Assembly: GCF_003402975.1 (NCBI RefSeq)
Contig: NZ_QURB01000002.1
Coordinates: 165,061 to 229,060, forward strand
Origin: Brumimicrobium aurantiacum
GTDB lineage: Bacteria; Bacteroidota; Bacteroidia; Flavobacteriales_D; Crocinitomicaceae
Direction: 5' to 3'
DNA: 64,000 nucleotides
Below are positions 25,059 through 33,440 of this stretch, one piece after another. A program made the position numbers and the translations under genes. Each line of letters starts with the position of its first letter. Position 1 is the first letter of the stretch. A model generated the notes under the pieces. That model saw nothing but the letters and a program-made list of their open reading frames with translations. It was not told the DNA's origin and ran no database searches.

Positions 25059-25859
25059 ATGGAAATTATAGGGTACATCAGTGCATTAGTTATAGGATTA
25101 TCATTAGGATTAATTGGTGGAGGAGGTTCAATATTGGCGGTTCCAGTGTTGGCATATTTGTTTTCAATTAATGAAAAGGCAGCTACAGCCTATTCGCTAT
25201 TTATTGTGGGTGCAAGTGCTTTGGTGGGTGGTTTAAAACAGCATTTTAAAGGCTTGGTAGATTGGCGAACAGCAATTGTTTTTGGTTTGCCAGCAATTGT
25301 TGGTGTTTCATTAGTTAGACGTTTTGTTGTTCCTGCTCTTCCAGATGTGATTTTTACACTTGGTGATTTTGATTTTACCCGTAGAATGGCCATGTTTGGG
25401 TTGTTTGCAGCGCTTATGATTCCTGCGGCTTTCTCTATGTTAAAAGAAAGAAAAGAAACGAAAAAATCTTCAGGTCCTGTGAAATACAATTATCCTTTGA
25501 TTTTACTTGAAGGTTTAATCGTTGGTGGGGTGACAGGAATGATTGGAGCAGGAGGTGGTTTTTTAATTATCCCTGCATTGGTTATTTTAGCTAATGTAGA
25601 AATGAAGGTGGCAGTCGCTACTTCGTTAATTATCATTGCTTTTAAATCGCTTTTAGGATTCTTCTTAGGAGATGCCTTGACAATGGAAATTGACTGGACT
25701 TTCTTGTCCATATTCACCGTTTTATCTTTGGTTGGAATCTTTATCGGAAGTTATTTAGGGAACTTCATTGACGGTAAAAAATTGAAAAAAGGATTTGGTT
25801 ATTTTATCTTCGTAATGGCTGTATTTATTTTTGTCATGGAGTTTATTGTACCGCAATAA
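25059..25859 (+). CDS. TauE/SafE family sulfite/anion permease
   Basis: Inner-membrane permease of 266 residues, with about eight hydrophobic segments in two related halves. The family glycine motifs appear twice: LGLIGGGGSILAVPVLAYL near the N-terminus and GMIGAGGGFLIIPALVIL after the central loop. Members move sulfite, sulfonates or similar small anions outward; the substrate here is not known. The open frame extends 36 codons further upstream, but those residues are not family-like and contain the promoter box, so I start at the ATG at 25,059. It is the first non-defence gene after McrBC. Confidence 0.85.
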   Translation: MEIIGYISALVIGLSLGLIGGGGSILAVPVLAYLFSINEKAATAYSLFIVGASALVGGLKQHFKGLVDWRTAIVFGLPAIVGVSLVRRFVVPALPDVIFTLGDFDFTRRMAMFGLFAALMIPAAFSMLKERKETKKSSGPVKYNYPLILLEGLIVGGVTGMIGAGGGFLIIPALVILANVEMKVAVATSLIIIAFKSLLGFFLGDALTMEIDWTFLSIFTVLSLVGIFIGSYLGNFIDGKKLKKGFGYFIFVMAVFIFVMEFIVPQ

Positions 25860-25916
25860 AGTTTAAATAGGGTTAAAATAAGAATAGAATCAACCAAAAT
25901 AGAACATAAAAAAACA

Positions 25917-25946
25917 AAAGAGAGATAAACTAAATTATCTCTCTTT
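25917..25946. terminator. Bidirectional terminator
   Basis: A perfect 12-bp stem (AAAGAGAGATAA at 25,917-25,928 and its complement at 25,935-25,946) with a six-base loop lies between convergent genes. An A-rich run on the left would give U-rich RNA for the minus-strand gene. Confidence 0.65.
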
Positions 25947-25982
25947 GCTTTGTTTGGAAGTATTGAATAATTAGCGTTTAAA

Positions 25983-27848
25983 CTATTCTTTTACAATTCG
26001 TTTTCTAATCACCTCGTTTTCTGTATGTATATTAACGATGTACACTCCATTAGTAATTCCTTCAAGACTGATTCTGTTATTATTGATTTCCGCTTGAATC
26101 ATTTGTCCAGTTAAAGATGTTAAGCGAACAGATTCGATTGTTAAATCTGTATCAATATCTATGTAGTCATTCGCAGGATTTGGATAGAGTTTTAATTTTT
26201 GCAATTCATAATCCATTGTACCTACATTGGCTAAAGTATAGCAAGATGAAGTATCAGCACATCCATTCGATGAGATAATTACGGCATAATCACCATTCGT
26301 TGTAGGGGTGAAAGAAGCGTTGGTTTCTCCAGAAATCGCTGAATAACCATTGCTGCAGTCTACCCATTGATAATCGACGTTTGTAGCATTTGAAGTGAAA
26401 TCACCATTCACAGAAACGGTAACAGAAGTGTCAAGCACGCAAAGTTGGTATAATTCTAAACCAAGTGAACCATCGTCAGCTCTGAATAGAATTCTATTTA
26501 AACCACCGTTTAAAAGCGAAACTGAGGAACCAGAAGCACCTTGATTTACCTCATGTAAATTGACAGTATTTCCATCGAAAGAATAAAGTTCTCGTCCGTT
26601 AGACATTGTGCTTGCAGTGAAGAATAGTCGATCATTATAAACAATTAAGTTTGATGGAGAAGAAGCTCCTGATCCTACTTCAATATCTTCAACCAAAACT
26701 GCAGTTCCGTTATTGTACTTAAATAATTCGTCTCCAGAACTACCATCGTTAGCAGAAAAATAGACTTCATTTTCAAAAATTGTAAAATATGATGCTTGTG
26801 ATCCATTTGCACCTGGATTAATGTCTATCATGGAAGCATTTCCGTTTTCAAAAACCCATAATTCACTACCATTGGTTCCGTCATCAGCACTTAATAATAA
26901 TTCTCCATTGGCACCTATTCTCAAGAAACCTGGTGCAGAATTATTTGTTCCTACATTAATATCATGTCCAATCAAATTAGTACCATCATAGGAAAAAAGG
27001 TCTGTTCCATCTGTTTGATTTGTAGCACCAAAATAAAGCGTATCGCCAACTGGCGTCAAAAAATAGGGATAGGAATCCGAAGCTCCTGGATTGATGTCGA
27101 CTACATCGATTGTTGTACCATCATAAGCCCTTAACTCTGTTCCATTTGTAGGATCATCGGCCGTGAAAAATAGTTTTCCTTGCGTTACCAAAAGATTGGA
27201 AGGCATAGAGGTGCCAGTTCCAGGATTAAGGTCTTCAACTAAACTAACTGAAGCACCATCAAACATAAACAACTCTCTACCATTTGTGCCATCTTCAGCA
27301 GCAAAATATAGGTTGTTGTCATATTTCATAAAGTTACTTGGATAGGAGTCACCTGAACCTGGATTGATGTCGTAGAGGTTAACATCAGTACCATCAAATT
27401 CCCATAATTCAAATCCATTTGTTCCATCACCTGCAGAAAAATAGGCTTTATTATCGAAGATGTATAAATTCGAAACTGAGGAGCCATTAGAACCAGGATT
27501 GATGTCAAATGCATTTAAATTTGTTCCGTCATAATGGAATAATTCAGAACCGTTAGTACCATCATCGGCGACAAATAAAAGTTCACCGTTAATTTCTAAT
27601 AGGTTCGTAGGGAAGGAGCCTGATGAACCAGGGTTAACATCAACAATTGTGTTGTTAACGCCATCAAATTTCCATAACTCATTTCCATTTACTCCATCAT
27701 CTGCGGTGTAATAAAAAGTTGAACCAATAAATGTAATGTTGTTGGGGATTGCATTTCCTGAACCTTGATTAAGGTCTTCAACGATATTTTGCGAGAATGC
27801 AAAAAGTGTTGTCATAGCAGTAGCTAATGTAATAACTGTTTTTTTCAT
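25983..27848 (-). CDS. Secreted ELWxxDGT-repeat protein with type IX sorting domain
   Basis: A 621-residue exported protein. It starts with a signal peptide (MKKTVITLATAMTTLFAFSQ). About ten repeats of roughly 45 residues follow, each with the pattern ELWxFDGT...DINPGSxGSxPSNL...LYFxADDGTNG (about residues 30-475), likely a beta-propeller or solenoid surface. A second region has two cysteine-containing stretches and a Bacteroidota C-terminal sorting domain begins at LKLYPNPANDYIDI and ends in RKRIVKE. It should be exported by the type IX system and attached to the cell surface or released. Its ligand is unknown. Confidence 0.85.
   Translation of the reverse strand: MKKTVITLATAMTTLFAFSQNIVEDLNQGSGNAIPNNITFIGSTFYYTADDGVNGNELWKFDGVNNTIVDVNPGSSGSFPTNLLEINGELLFVADDGTNGSELFHYDGTNLNAFDINPGSNGSSVSNLYIFDNKAYFSAGDGTNGFELWEFDGTDVNLYDINPGSGDSYPSNFMKYDNNLYFAAEDGTNGRELFMFDGASVSLVEDLNPGTGTSMPSNLLVTQGKLFFTADDPTNGTELRAYDGTTIDVVDINPGASDSYPYFLTPVGDTLYFGATNQTDGTDLFSYDGTNLIGHDINVGTNNSAPGFLRIGANGELLLSADDGTNGSELWVFENGNASMIDINPGANGSQASYFTIFENEVYFSANDGSSGDELFKYNNGTAVLVEDIEVGSGASSPSNLIVYNDRLFFTASTMSNGRELYSFDGNTVNLHEVNQGASGSSVSLLNGGLNRILFRADDGSLGLELYQLCVLDTSVTVSVNGDFTSNATNVDYQWVDCSNGYSAISGETNASFTPTTNGDYAVIISSNGCADTSSCYTLANVGTMDYELQKLKLYPNPANDYIDIDTDLTIESVRLTSLTGQMIQAEINNNRISLEGITNGVYIVNIHTENEVIRKRIVKE
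26440..27690 (-). repeat. Tandem coding repeats, about 135-138 bp each
   Basis: The region codes for about ten copies of the ELWxxDGT repeat. The units are diverged at DNA level but keep phrases such as ACCATC and TCCATTTGT in register, so slippage-type copy-number change is possible though not evident. Confidence 0.6.
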
Positions 27849-28046
27849 TGTATTGTTTTTTAGTGTGTATGTTTAACACGGCAGAACAAAAACAAGGGTT
27901 GGTGTTTAAAAAGTGAATAAATGTTAATAACTGGATTTTAGGGGGAGCAAAAAGGAGGAGAGGATGTATTAAAGTAGAATAACGCATAAGCTTTACCCTT
28001 ATATTAGAATTAATTCGTGATTTTCTTTAATTTCGAAATAAAAAAG

Positions 28047-28556
28047 ATGAATATTCTAGCAATTTCAGGTTCTGCAAGTCCTAAAGGAAGTAATTTCAAC
28101 TTCTTAGCTGCCATTCAAAAATCTTTTGAGGATGAATACTTTATTTCGATTTACAATCAGTTGTCTGAATTTCCTTTGTTTTCACCTGATCACTTATCAA
28201 AGGGGATACCTACGATAGTTCAGGAGTTTAAAAATGAAATTGAAGAGGCGGACGCTGTTTTAATCTCTACGCCAGAATATACGCATAACATTCCGGCGGT
28301 ATTGAAAAACATGATAGAGTGGTGCACGCATTCGGGAGAGTTTTCAGACAAAAAGATTATTCCCATCACTTTTACACCACATGCGCCACGCGGCGAACAT
28401 GCCATGCAATCATTACTCTTTTCATTAAAAGCTTTAGATGCGAAAGTGCTAACTCAATTCCCTATTTATAAAACAGATGTTGAAGTTAAAAATCAGGCAA
28501 TTGAACTTTCAGCTGATGTGAAAGAAATGCTCAAAACGGCTTTAGAATTGTTGTGA
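28047..28556 (+). CDS. NADPH-dependent FMN reductase family flavoprotein
   Basis: A 169-residue flavodoxin-fold protein. LAISGSASPKGSN near the start is the FMN-phosphate-binding loop and STPEYTHNIPAVLKNMIEW is the family hallmark around the flavin ring. Members reduce quinones, azo dyes, chromate or FMN using NADPH; the substrate cannot be chosen. The open frame reaches back to a GTG at 28,017, but the ATG at 28,047 matches the family N-terminus (MNILAISGS) and is preferred. It stands alone between divergent and convergent neighbours. Confidence 0.88.
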   Translation: MNILAISGSASPKGSNFNFLAAIQKSFEDEYFISIYNQLSEFPLFSPDHLSKGIPTIVQEFKNEIEEADAVLISTPEYTHNIPAVLKNMIEWCTHSGEFSDKKIIPITFTPHAPRGEHAMQSLLFSLKALDAKVLTQFPIYKTDVEVKNQAIELSADVKEMLKTALELL

Positions 28557-28571
28557 ATTTAGATTCTAGAA

Positions 28572-29762
28572 CTATTTCGATTTCAAAATAACCCTTAAGC
28601 AATATGGATCTTCTTCTTTGTAGATCGCCACTCCGTTGTCTTCAATCATATAATCGATGTTAAATTGAGGAGCTAATTTACTTTCAAAGTATTCTTTTGA
28701 GTATAAATACCTATAGTGTTTATCTCCAATTGCAGACTTAAAGAAAGTTATCGATTTTTTATCGTTGGTGATGTTTTTCGTCGATCTCGTTTCGATATAG
28801 AAGATATAGTTTTCAGATTCACCTTTGATTTTCTCTAGTAACTCATCAAAGATTTCTTCCTTAATCGAGTGAATAAAGAAACGTGCATAAAAAACGTTAT
28901 ATGGTTTTAAATCAACGTCTAACACACTCTTATTGTAAGTTTTGATTGAAGAGTCGTTTTGGTTAGAACTCAAATCAACACCTTCGATATTTATTCCTTT
29001 ACTGTGGAAGTATTTGGTGTCTCTAAGGTTACCACAACCTAAATCTACCATGTTGATGGCATCAAGGTTAAGGTCTCTTTTTTCCAAATCCTCATAAACA
29101 AAACGGGCGAAAGCTGATTCTTTGTTTAAGTCTTTATTCGACTTGTAGAATTCGTCCCAATAAGATTTGTTTTCGAAATTCATTAAATCGTTGAAGTCGT
29201 TTTCAGACTCACTGAATTTAAATTTTTCATTCGTATTTATAGCGTTTTTAGGGGATTCTGTTGCCGACCAGTTGGGATTCGGTATTTTCCAGTCATCACC
29301 ATATTGTTGTGCTAAAACCTCCTCAGTTTGTTTAGGAATTACAAATTGATTTCCATTGAATGATTGCTCTGTGAGTTCAAATGGCGTGTAGATATAATCA
29401 TGTTTCAATGATTCTTCACCATCAATGTCAACATAAACAGAGTGATACCATTTCTCTTTGTTCTTATAGAAGAAAAATAAATTGGTTTTGATGTCATTTT
29501 TAGCGATTTCAACAGTAAACCCATCTTGAAGTTTTCCAAAGAAACTTACTAATGAAAAACCAGCAGATTTAATCTTTTGGAACATGTCTTTTGAGATTGT
29601 CTTCACATTTACTGAAAGATCAGTATTTGCATCATTGTCAATCAATTCATTATCGCGATAAAGTCCTAATAATGTTCCATTCGATAACCAATATTCTACT
29701 CCTAAAGTTCTAAAAATTTCATCTAACTCTTTAAGATTGCTTATTGCTTGGTTCTTGTTCAT
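28572..29762 (-). CDS. LicD-like nucleotidyltransferase domain fused to a SAM methyltransferase
   Basis: A 396-residue two-domain protein. The N-terminal part (about 8-160) resembles LicD phosphocholine/phosphotransferase proteins: EYWLSNGTLLGLYRDNELID, then NTDLSV in the place of the metal-binding acidic motif, and a later VIPKQTEEVLAQQYGDDW. The C-terminal part (about 200-396) is a class I methyltransferase with motif I MVDLGCGNLRD (238-248) and GVDLS. The combination suggests transfer of a phospho-substituent to a surface glycan followed or preceded by methylation. It ends a four-gene minus-strand run with LicD, SGNH and flippase genes. Confidence 0.75.
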   Translation of the reverse strand: MNKNQAISNLKELDEIFRTLGVEYWLSNGTLLGLYRDNELIDNDANTDLSVNVKTISKDMFQKIKSAGFSLVSFFGKLQDGFTVEIAKNDIKTNLFFFYKNKEKWYHSVYVDIDGEESLKHDYIYTPFELTEQSFNGNQFVIPKQTEEVLAQQYGDDWKIPNPNWSATESPKNAINTNEKFKFSESENDFNDLMNFENKSYWDEFYKSNKDLNKESAFARFVYEDLEKRDLNLDAINMVDLGCGNLRDTKYFHSKGINIEGVDLSSNQNDSSIKTYNKSVLDVDLKPYNVFYARFFIHSIKEEIFDELLEKIKGESENYIFYIETRSTKNITNDKKSITFFKSAIGDKHYRYLYSKEYFESKLAPQFNIDYMIEDNGVAIYKEEDPYCLRVILKSK

Positions 29763-29896
29763 ATCTGTTTCTGTAAGTGAGGGTTTTCAAGCTGTTTCAT
29801 GGCTTGTAAAAAATAAGAGACAAATATAATAAAATCTTGTTCAGAAATTAACCTATGAATAAGTCTATCTCTGCGAATCATGAAAATTAAAGCGAC

Positions 29897-30799
29897 TTAG
29901 TAGCCTTTTGCTTTCAGTTTTTTAATTTTTGAAGGTAATGTAAAACTGCCTTTTACTGCTTTTAGGAAGTAAAGTGTCCAAATTAGTTTCTTGGCAATGA
30001 ATGGAGAAACTTTAGAAGGTCCTAATGATTTAGAATATGGCTTTCTTTTATCTTCAGGAGGAGGAATGATGTAATTTTTACCATACAAATTAGATAAATA
30101 TTTATCTGTGTTTTTTGGCGCAAAGAACTTAACTCCTTCAAATTCTAACTCTTGCAAGGGAAATAAATCCTCGTAATTATATGGATTTACCTCTCTTGAA
30201 AAGAAGATGTCATTGTAAATGTTCTCGTAAACGTGGCTTTCATCTATTTGATCGAGTCCATTCACGTACGCGATAAAGTTTTTCAAATAGCGCTCGCGTT
30301 TAAACCAGAAGCTTCCTTTGTAAAGATGTTCTTCAACCAGTGATTTGTTTTCAATTTTAAGTTCTTTCTTTTTCCCAAAAATGTAGGCGTATAAATTCAC
30401 ACGGTCCACATCATTTTGAATCGCTTCAGGTGTATTGGGAATCGATTTAACTTTGACTAAATCAATTTTGATCGGGTATAGGTGATCACTCATAATTCGG
30501 GTATCTGCAAGATATTCTGAATAATGAGCATGTGGTCTATGATCATTGTAGAGGATGTAATGCGGATTCTCCTTTACCACTTCCTCACGTAGAATATTGA
30601 TCAATTTGTCATATTCCCCAACAGGAAAACACATGTCTAAATCGTCATCCCACTCAATGAAACCTTTATTTCTAACAGCACCCAGCACAGTTCCTGTACA
30701 AATCCAATATGTGATATTGTTTTCTCTACATTTTTGGTCAATGATTTTTGCCATTTCTAACAAGGCATTCTGTGTTTCACTGAGGTATTTAAAGTTCAT
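29897..30799 (-). CDS. LicD family protein
   Basis: The 300-residue protein is a typical LicD member. TYWICTGTVLGAVRNKGF and EWDDDLDM (D51-D53 and D55) form the nucleotidyltransferase-fold active site, and a C-terminal FFAPKNTDKYLSNLYGKNYI is also family-like. LicD proteins transfer phosphocholine or related phosphodiester groups to cell-surface glycans. It lies 20 bases after the SGNH gene and 134 bases before the LicD-methyltransferase fusion, in one direction with the flippase. Confidence 0.85.
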   Translation of the reverse strand: MNFKYLSETQNALLEMAKIIDQKCRENNITYWICTGTVLGAVRNKGFIEWDDDLDMCFPVGEYDKLINILREEVVKENPHYILYNDHRPHAHYSEYLADTRIMSDHLYPIKIDLVKVKSIPNTPEAIQNDVDRVNLYAYIFGKKKELKIENKSLVEEHLYKGSFWFKRERYLKNFIAYVNGLDQIDESHVYENIYNDIFFSREVNPYNYEDLFPLQELEFEGVKFFAPKNTDKYLSNLYGKNYIIPPPEDKRKPYSKSLGPSKVSPFIAKKLIWTLYFLKAVKGSFTLPSKIKKLKAKGY

Positions 30800-30819
30800 A
30801 GATGAAGAATTATAAATGT

Positions 30820-31536
30820 TTATTTTAATTGTTTTTTTAGGATAGACAAAAGTCTCTTTGCAACTTCTTTGTTTCCATTTTCTGAAAAGTGTATTCCATC
30901 AGGGAAATGATTTTCAGGAGTTAATTCGTCTAAGTCGACGTATGTTGCGCCTTTTTGCTCACAAAGTGAAGCAATGATCTTATTGAATTTGACGTAGTTT
31001 TTATAAGTTCCTGGAATTTGTTTTTCTACCCTGTCACCCGGAAGGTTAATGGATAAGCAAATTATTTTTCCATTGGTATTGTGTTGAATTTCATACAAGA
31101 GTTTTTCGTATTCCTGCTTGAAAACACGTGCACTTGTCCATGCTCTTTTCCCTCTCAATTTCACCAATAATCGTCTGTTTGGCTTGATACAGTATAAATG
31201 AAAAGCCTTGAATAGTTTAACGAAAAAACTTCTTTTATTAGAAAATAGAAAGTCGGCAAACCACCTTGGAATTTCACGTGTTGCAGCGTCAGAACTCCCA
31301 ATATTGATGATATAATAGTCGCCATAATTGTTGATGATTTCGGGATAAACCTTGTGTAAATCATACATTGTGGCTCTGGTAAAAGCGAGGTTTTTGACTT
31401 GTATAATTCCGTCTTCCTTGCCTTCATTCAGCGTTTTCTCGATAATTTGACCATAATTTTTACTCGTTAAATTGTTGTGAGGTCGATTTCTCAATGCAAC
31501 TGAATTCCCCACTATTACAATTTTCTGAATGTCCAT
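30820..31536 (-). CDS. SGNH/GDSL-type hydrolase
   Basis: The 238-residue protein has block I VIVGNSVA with the serine nucleophile (S12), a possible block II in NIGSSDA, and block V FPDGIHFSENG with the Asp-x-x-His pair (D213, H216). The first block reads GNSV rather than GDS. There is no signal peptide, so it probably acts in the cytoplasm on an acyl group or glycan ester before export. It lies seven bases after the flippase gene in the small surface-glycan operon. Confidence 0.75.
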   Translation of the reverse strand: MDIQKIVIVGNSVALRNRPHNNLTSKNYGQIIEKTLNEGKEDGIIQVKNLAFTRATMYDLHKVYPEIINNYGDYYIINIGSSDAATREIPRWFADFLFSNKRSFFVKLFKAFHLYCIKPNRRLLVKLRGKRAWTSARVFKQEYEKLLYEIQHNTNGKIICLSINLPGDRVEKQIPGTYKNYVKFNKIIASLCEQKGATYVDLDELTPENHFPDGIHFSENGNKEVAKRLLSILKKQLK

Positions 31537-31543
31537 TTTATGC

Positions 31544-33028
31544 CTATTTTAAAATTTTAGCGCTGTATTTGTCGATAAATCTATTAATTTCTATCGAAAT
31601 ATTTAATCTATACACCACAAATATGAAAATGAGTAGAAATAGTCCGGAAATCAGCATTGAAAAGATTATGGATTCAAAAATCACTGGGAGTAAAAGTGGT
31701 AGGGCAACAGCGGCAACTAAGAATATACTGATGATGACCAAAGGCCAAGTGAAGGGGTGAATTTTGTATTTAAAATAAACAAAGACTGTCTTTAAAATAT
31801 TGAAAATCAACATTGAAATTGTGGTGGACAAAGCCGCTCCAACAATATCAAATTCTTGAATCAAAATGTAGTTTAATATTACATTTGAAATGGCTAAGAT
31901 GAGGATGAAAAGGGTGTTTACGCGAAAATATTTAGAGTAGGAGATAATAGAGAAATTAATACTCGTGAGCATATCCACTATTTTGGTAAGTGCCAATAAT
32001 AAGAAAACAGTCTTGTAAATGATTAAATCTTCTCCATTGGTCATGACTTCGAAAAAGGTGCCAATATTCATCCAGATTAAAGAAAATAGGACGATTCCAA
32101 TGATGTACAAATTGGCAGATGACTTTTTATATAAGGATTGAATTTCACTGATTTTATCTTCTTCAAATGCTCTTGAAATCATCGGACCTGTAATTTGAAA
32201 TACGGCTTTTGTGGGGATTTCAATTACCACAGATAGGAATAAGAATATGCTGTAATATCCAACTTTTGTAGTGGATAATAAAAGTCCGATCATCACCACA
32301 TCGATCTTATAAACCAGGATGTTTCCGACATGATTCATAGCTCCATAAAGCATGTAGCGAATCATTTCAATGTGCTTGTTTTTACTTGTGTTTTTGATAA
32401 CACCAAAACTGAAATCTAAGCCTTTTAAAGAGTTAATGTAAAACATCAGTAAGGCTGTTATAAGTAGGTGGAATATAACGAGTAACCATCCTGTGATTTG
32501 GTAGTCTGTGATGGAGAAGTAACTCAGTAGTATGAATACAGGAACGGCAAATTTTAAACTAAAATTTGAGATCATATCAGGATAGACAATCCTTGCATAG
32601 TTGTAACTGTGTGCCCTTAAAATGGCGATGTACACCATTAAAATTCCAAGCGGAAATATGACGAATAAATGTTCATTGAGTTGATCAACATCAAAGCCTC
32701 CAATTTCAAGAAAAGAAGTAAAAGGCTGTCGGAAAATAAACAATAAAAAAGAAACCAATAGAATGTTTATTCCACTGTAAATAAATAGTAGAGATAAAAA
32801 GCCTTTGGTTTTGGTTTTTTCAAAATAAGGGAAGTATTTATTGACTAGCGAATGACTTCCTAAAGAAAAAAAAGCGCTGAGTAATATAGCAGAAGAGAGA
32901 CTGAATTGAATTTCTCCGTACAACTCCCAATCAAGTGGGTAAATAAACATTGTACTCAGACCACCAATGATGATTCCAAGGTAATTTACAATAGAGTTTT
33001 TTAAACTTTGTCTTTGAACAATTCCCAC
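31544..33028 (-). CDS. Oligosaccharide flippase (Wzx/MATE-like)
   Basis: A 494-residue integral membrane protein with 12-14 hydrophobic segments, from SIVNYLGIIIGGLSTMFIYP at the N-terminus to VVYRLNISIEINRF at the C-terminus. The pattern is that of polysaccharide-exporter flippases that turn undecaprenyl-linked glycans to the periplasm. It is the first gene of a run with SGNH and two LicD genes, which suggests a separate, small surface-glycan or lipid-carrier pathway from the large locus at 48-64 kb. Confidence 0.88.
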   Translation of the reverse strand: MGIVQRQSLKNSIVNYLGIIIGGLSTMFIYPLDWELYGEIQFSLSSAILLSAFFSLGSHSLVNKYFPYFEKTKTKGFLSLLFIYSGINILLVSFLLFIFRQPFTSFLEIGGFDVDQLNEHLFVIFPLGILMVYIAILRAHSYNYARIVYPDMISNFSLKFAVPVFILLSYFSITDYQITGWLLVIFHLLITALLMFYINSLKGLDFSFGVIKNTSKNKHIEMIRYMLYGAMNHVGNILVYKIDVVMIGLLLSTTKVGYYSIFLFLSVVIEIPTKAVFQITGPMISRAFEEDKISEIQSLYKKSSANLYIIGIVLFSLIWMNIGTFFEVMTNGEDLIIYKTVFLLLALTKIVDMLTSINFSIISYSKYFRVNTLFILILAISNVILNYILIQEFDIVGAALSTTISMLIFNILKTVFVYFKYKIHPFTWPLVIISIFLVAAVALPLLLPVIFESIIFSMLISGLFLLIFIFVVYRLNISIEINRFIDKYSAKILK

Positions 33029-33440
33029 GTTGACTGTTTTATATCCTTACAAAAATAGGAATATTGGAGAGTTATTATAAAAATCAAAAATATATCTCAA
33101 GCTAAGCTTCAAATTGTAGGGCTAATGCTTAAGCGCTTTTCGAGTAGTTCCATTGCTATATCACCTTCTTTCCTTCAATCTCCTGACCGCCCTAAAGTAA
33201 GGTCAAACTTTTGATTTGTCCTTCCTCATCTCGATTAAATTGAATTTGTGCATCCACAACTTTCAAGTAAAAAAGTGTTTCTGATTTTGGATAAATTGGA
33301 TTTTTTGATTGTCTTGTTGCTTCGGCGTATCCTGTGTTCTAAAGGTGTTATTTTAATTGGAAAAAGATTTCTCCGACAAAGTCATCTCGAAATCGGAACG
33401 ATGAGAGAACTATTTCTAATTAATAATTTTAAATGGTTTC
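33029..33440. other. Intergenic region with a serine-hydrolase remnant
   Basis: A 412-base gap between pbpC and the flippase gene, both on the minus strand. It contains the decayed 3' end of a gene (33,156-33,338), listed separately. The plus-strand open frame here runs into the pbpC 3' end and looks non-coding. Confidence 0.5.
33156..33338 (-). pseudogene. Remnant of a beta-lactamase-family serine hydrolase C-terminus
   Basis: The minus frame encodes NPIYPKSETLFYLKVVDAQI, then QFNRDEEGQIKSLTLL, a TAG (33,192-33,194) and GGQEIEGKKVI before a final stop. This matches from memory the C-terminal domain of Bacteroidota serine hydrolases (PKSE..F..K.VDAQI.F..D..G....L.L.Q.G), in which the TAG position is normally glutamine. 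Upstream the frame is closed by a TAG at 33,339-33,341, and no active-site domain remains. Confidence 0.6.

Noticed and set aside
26440-27690. Recent tandem duplication in the ELWxxDGT gene
   Set aside because: The repeat units are strongly diverged at DNA level, so they are old protein repeats.
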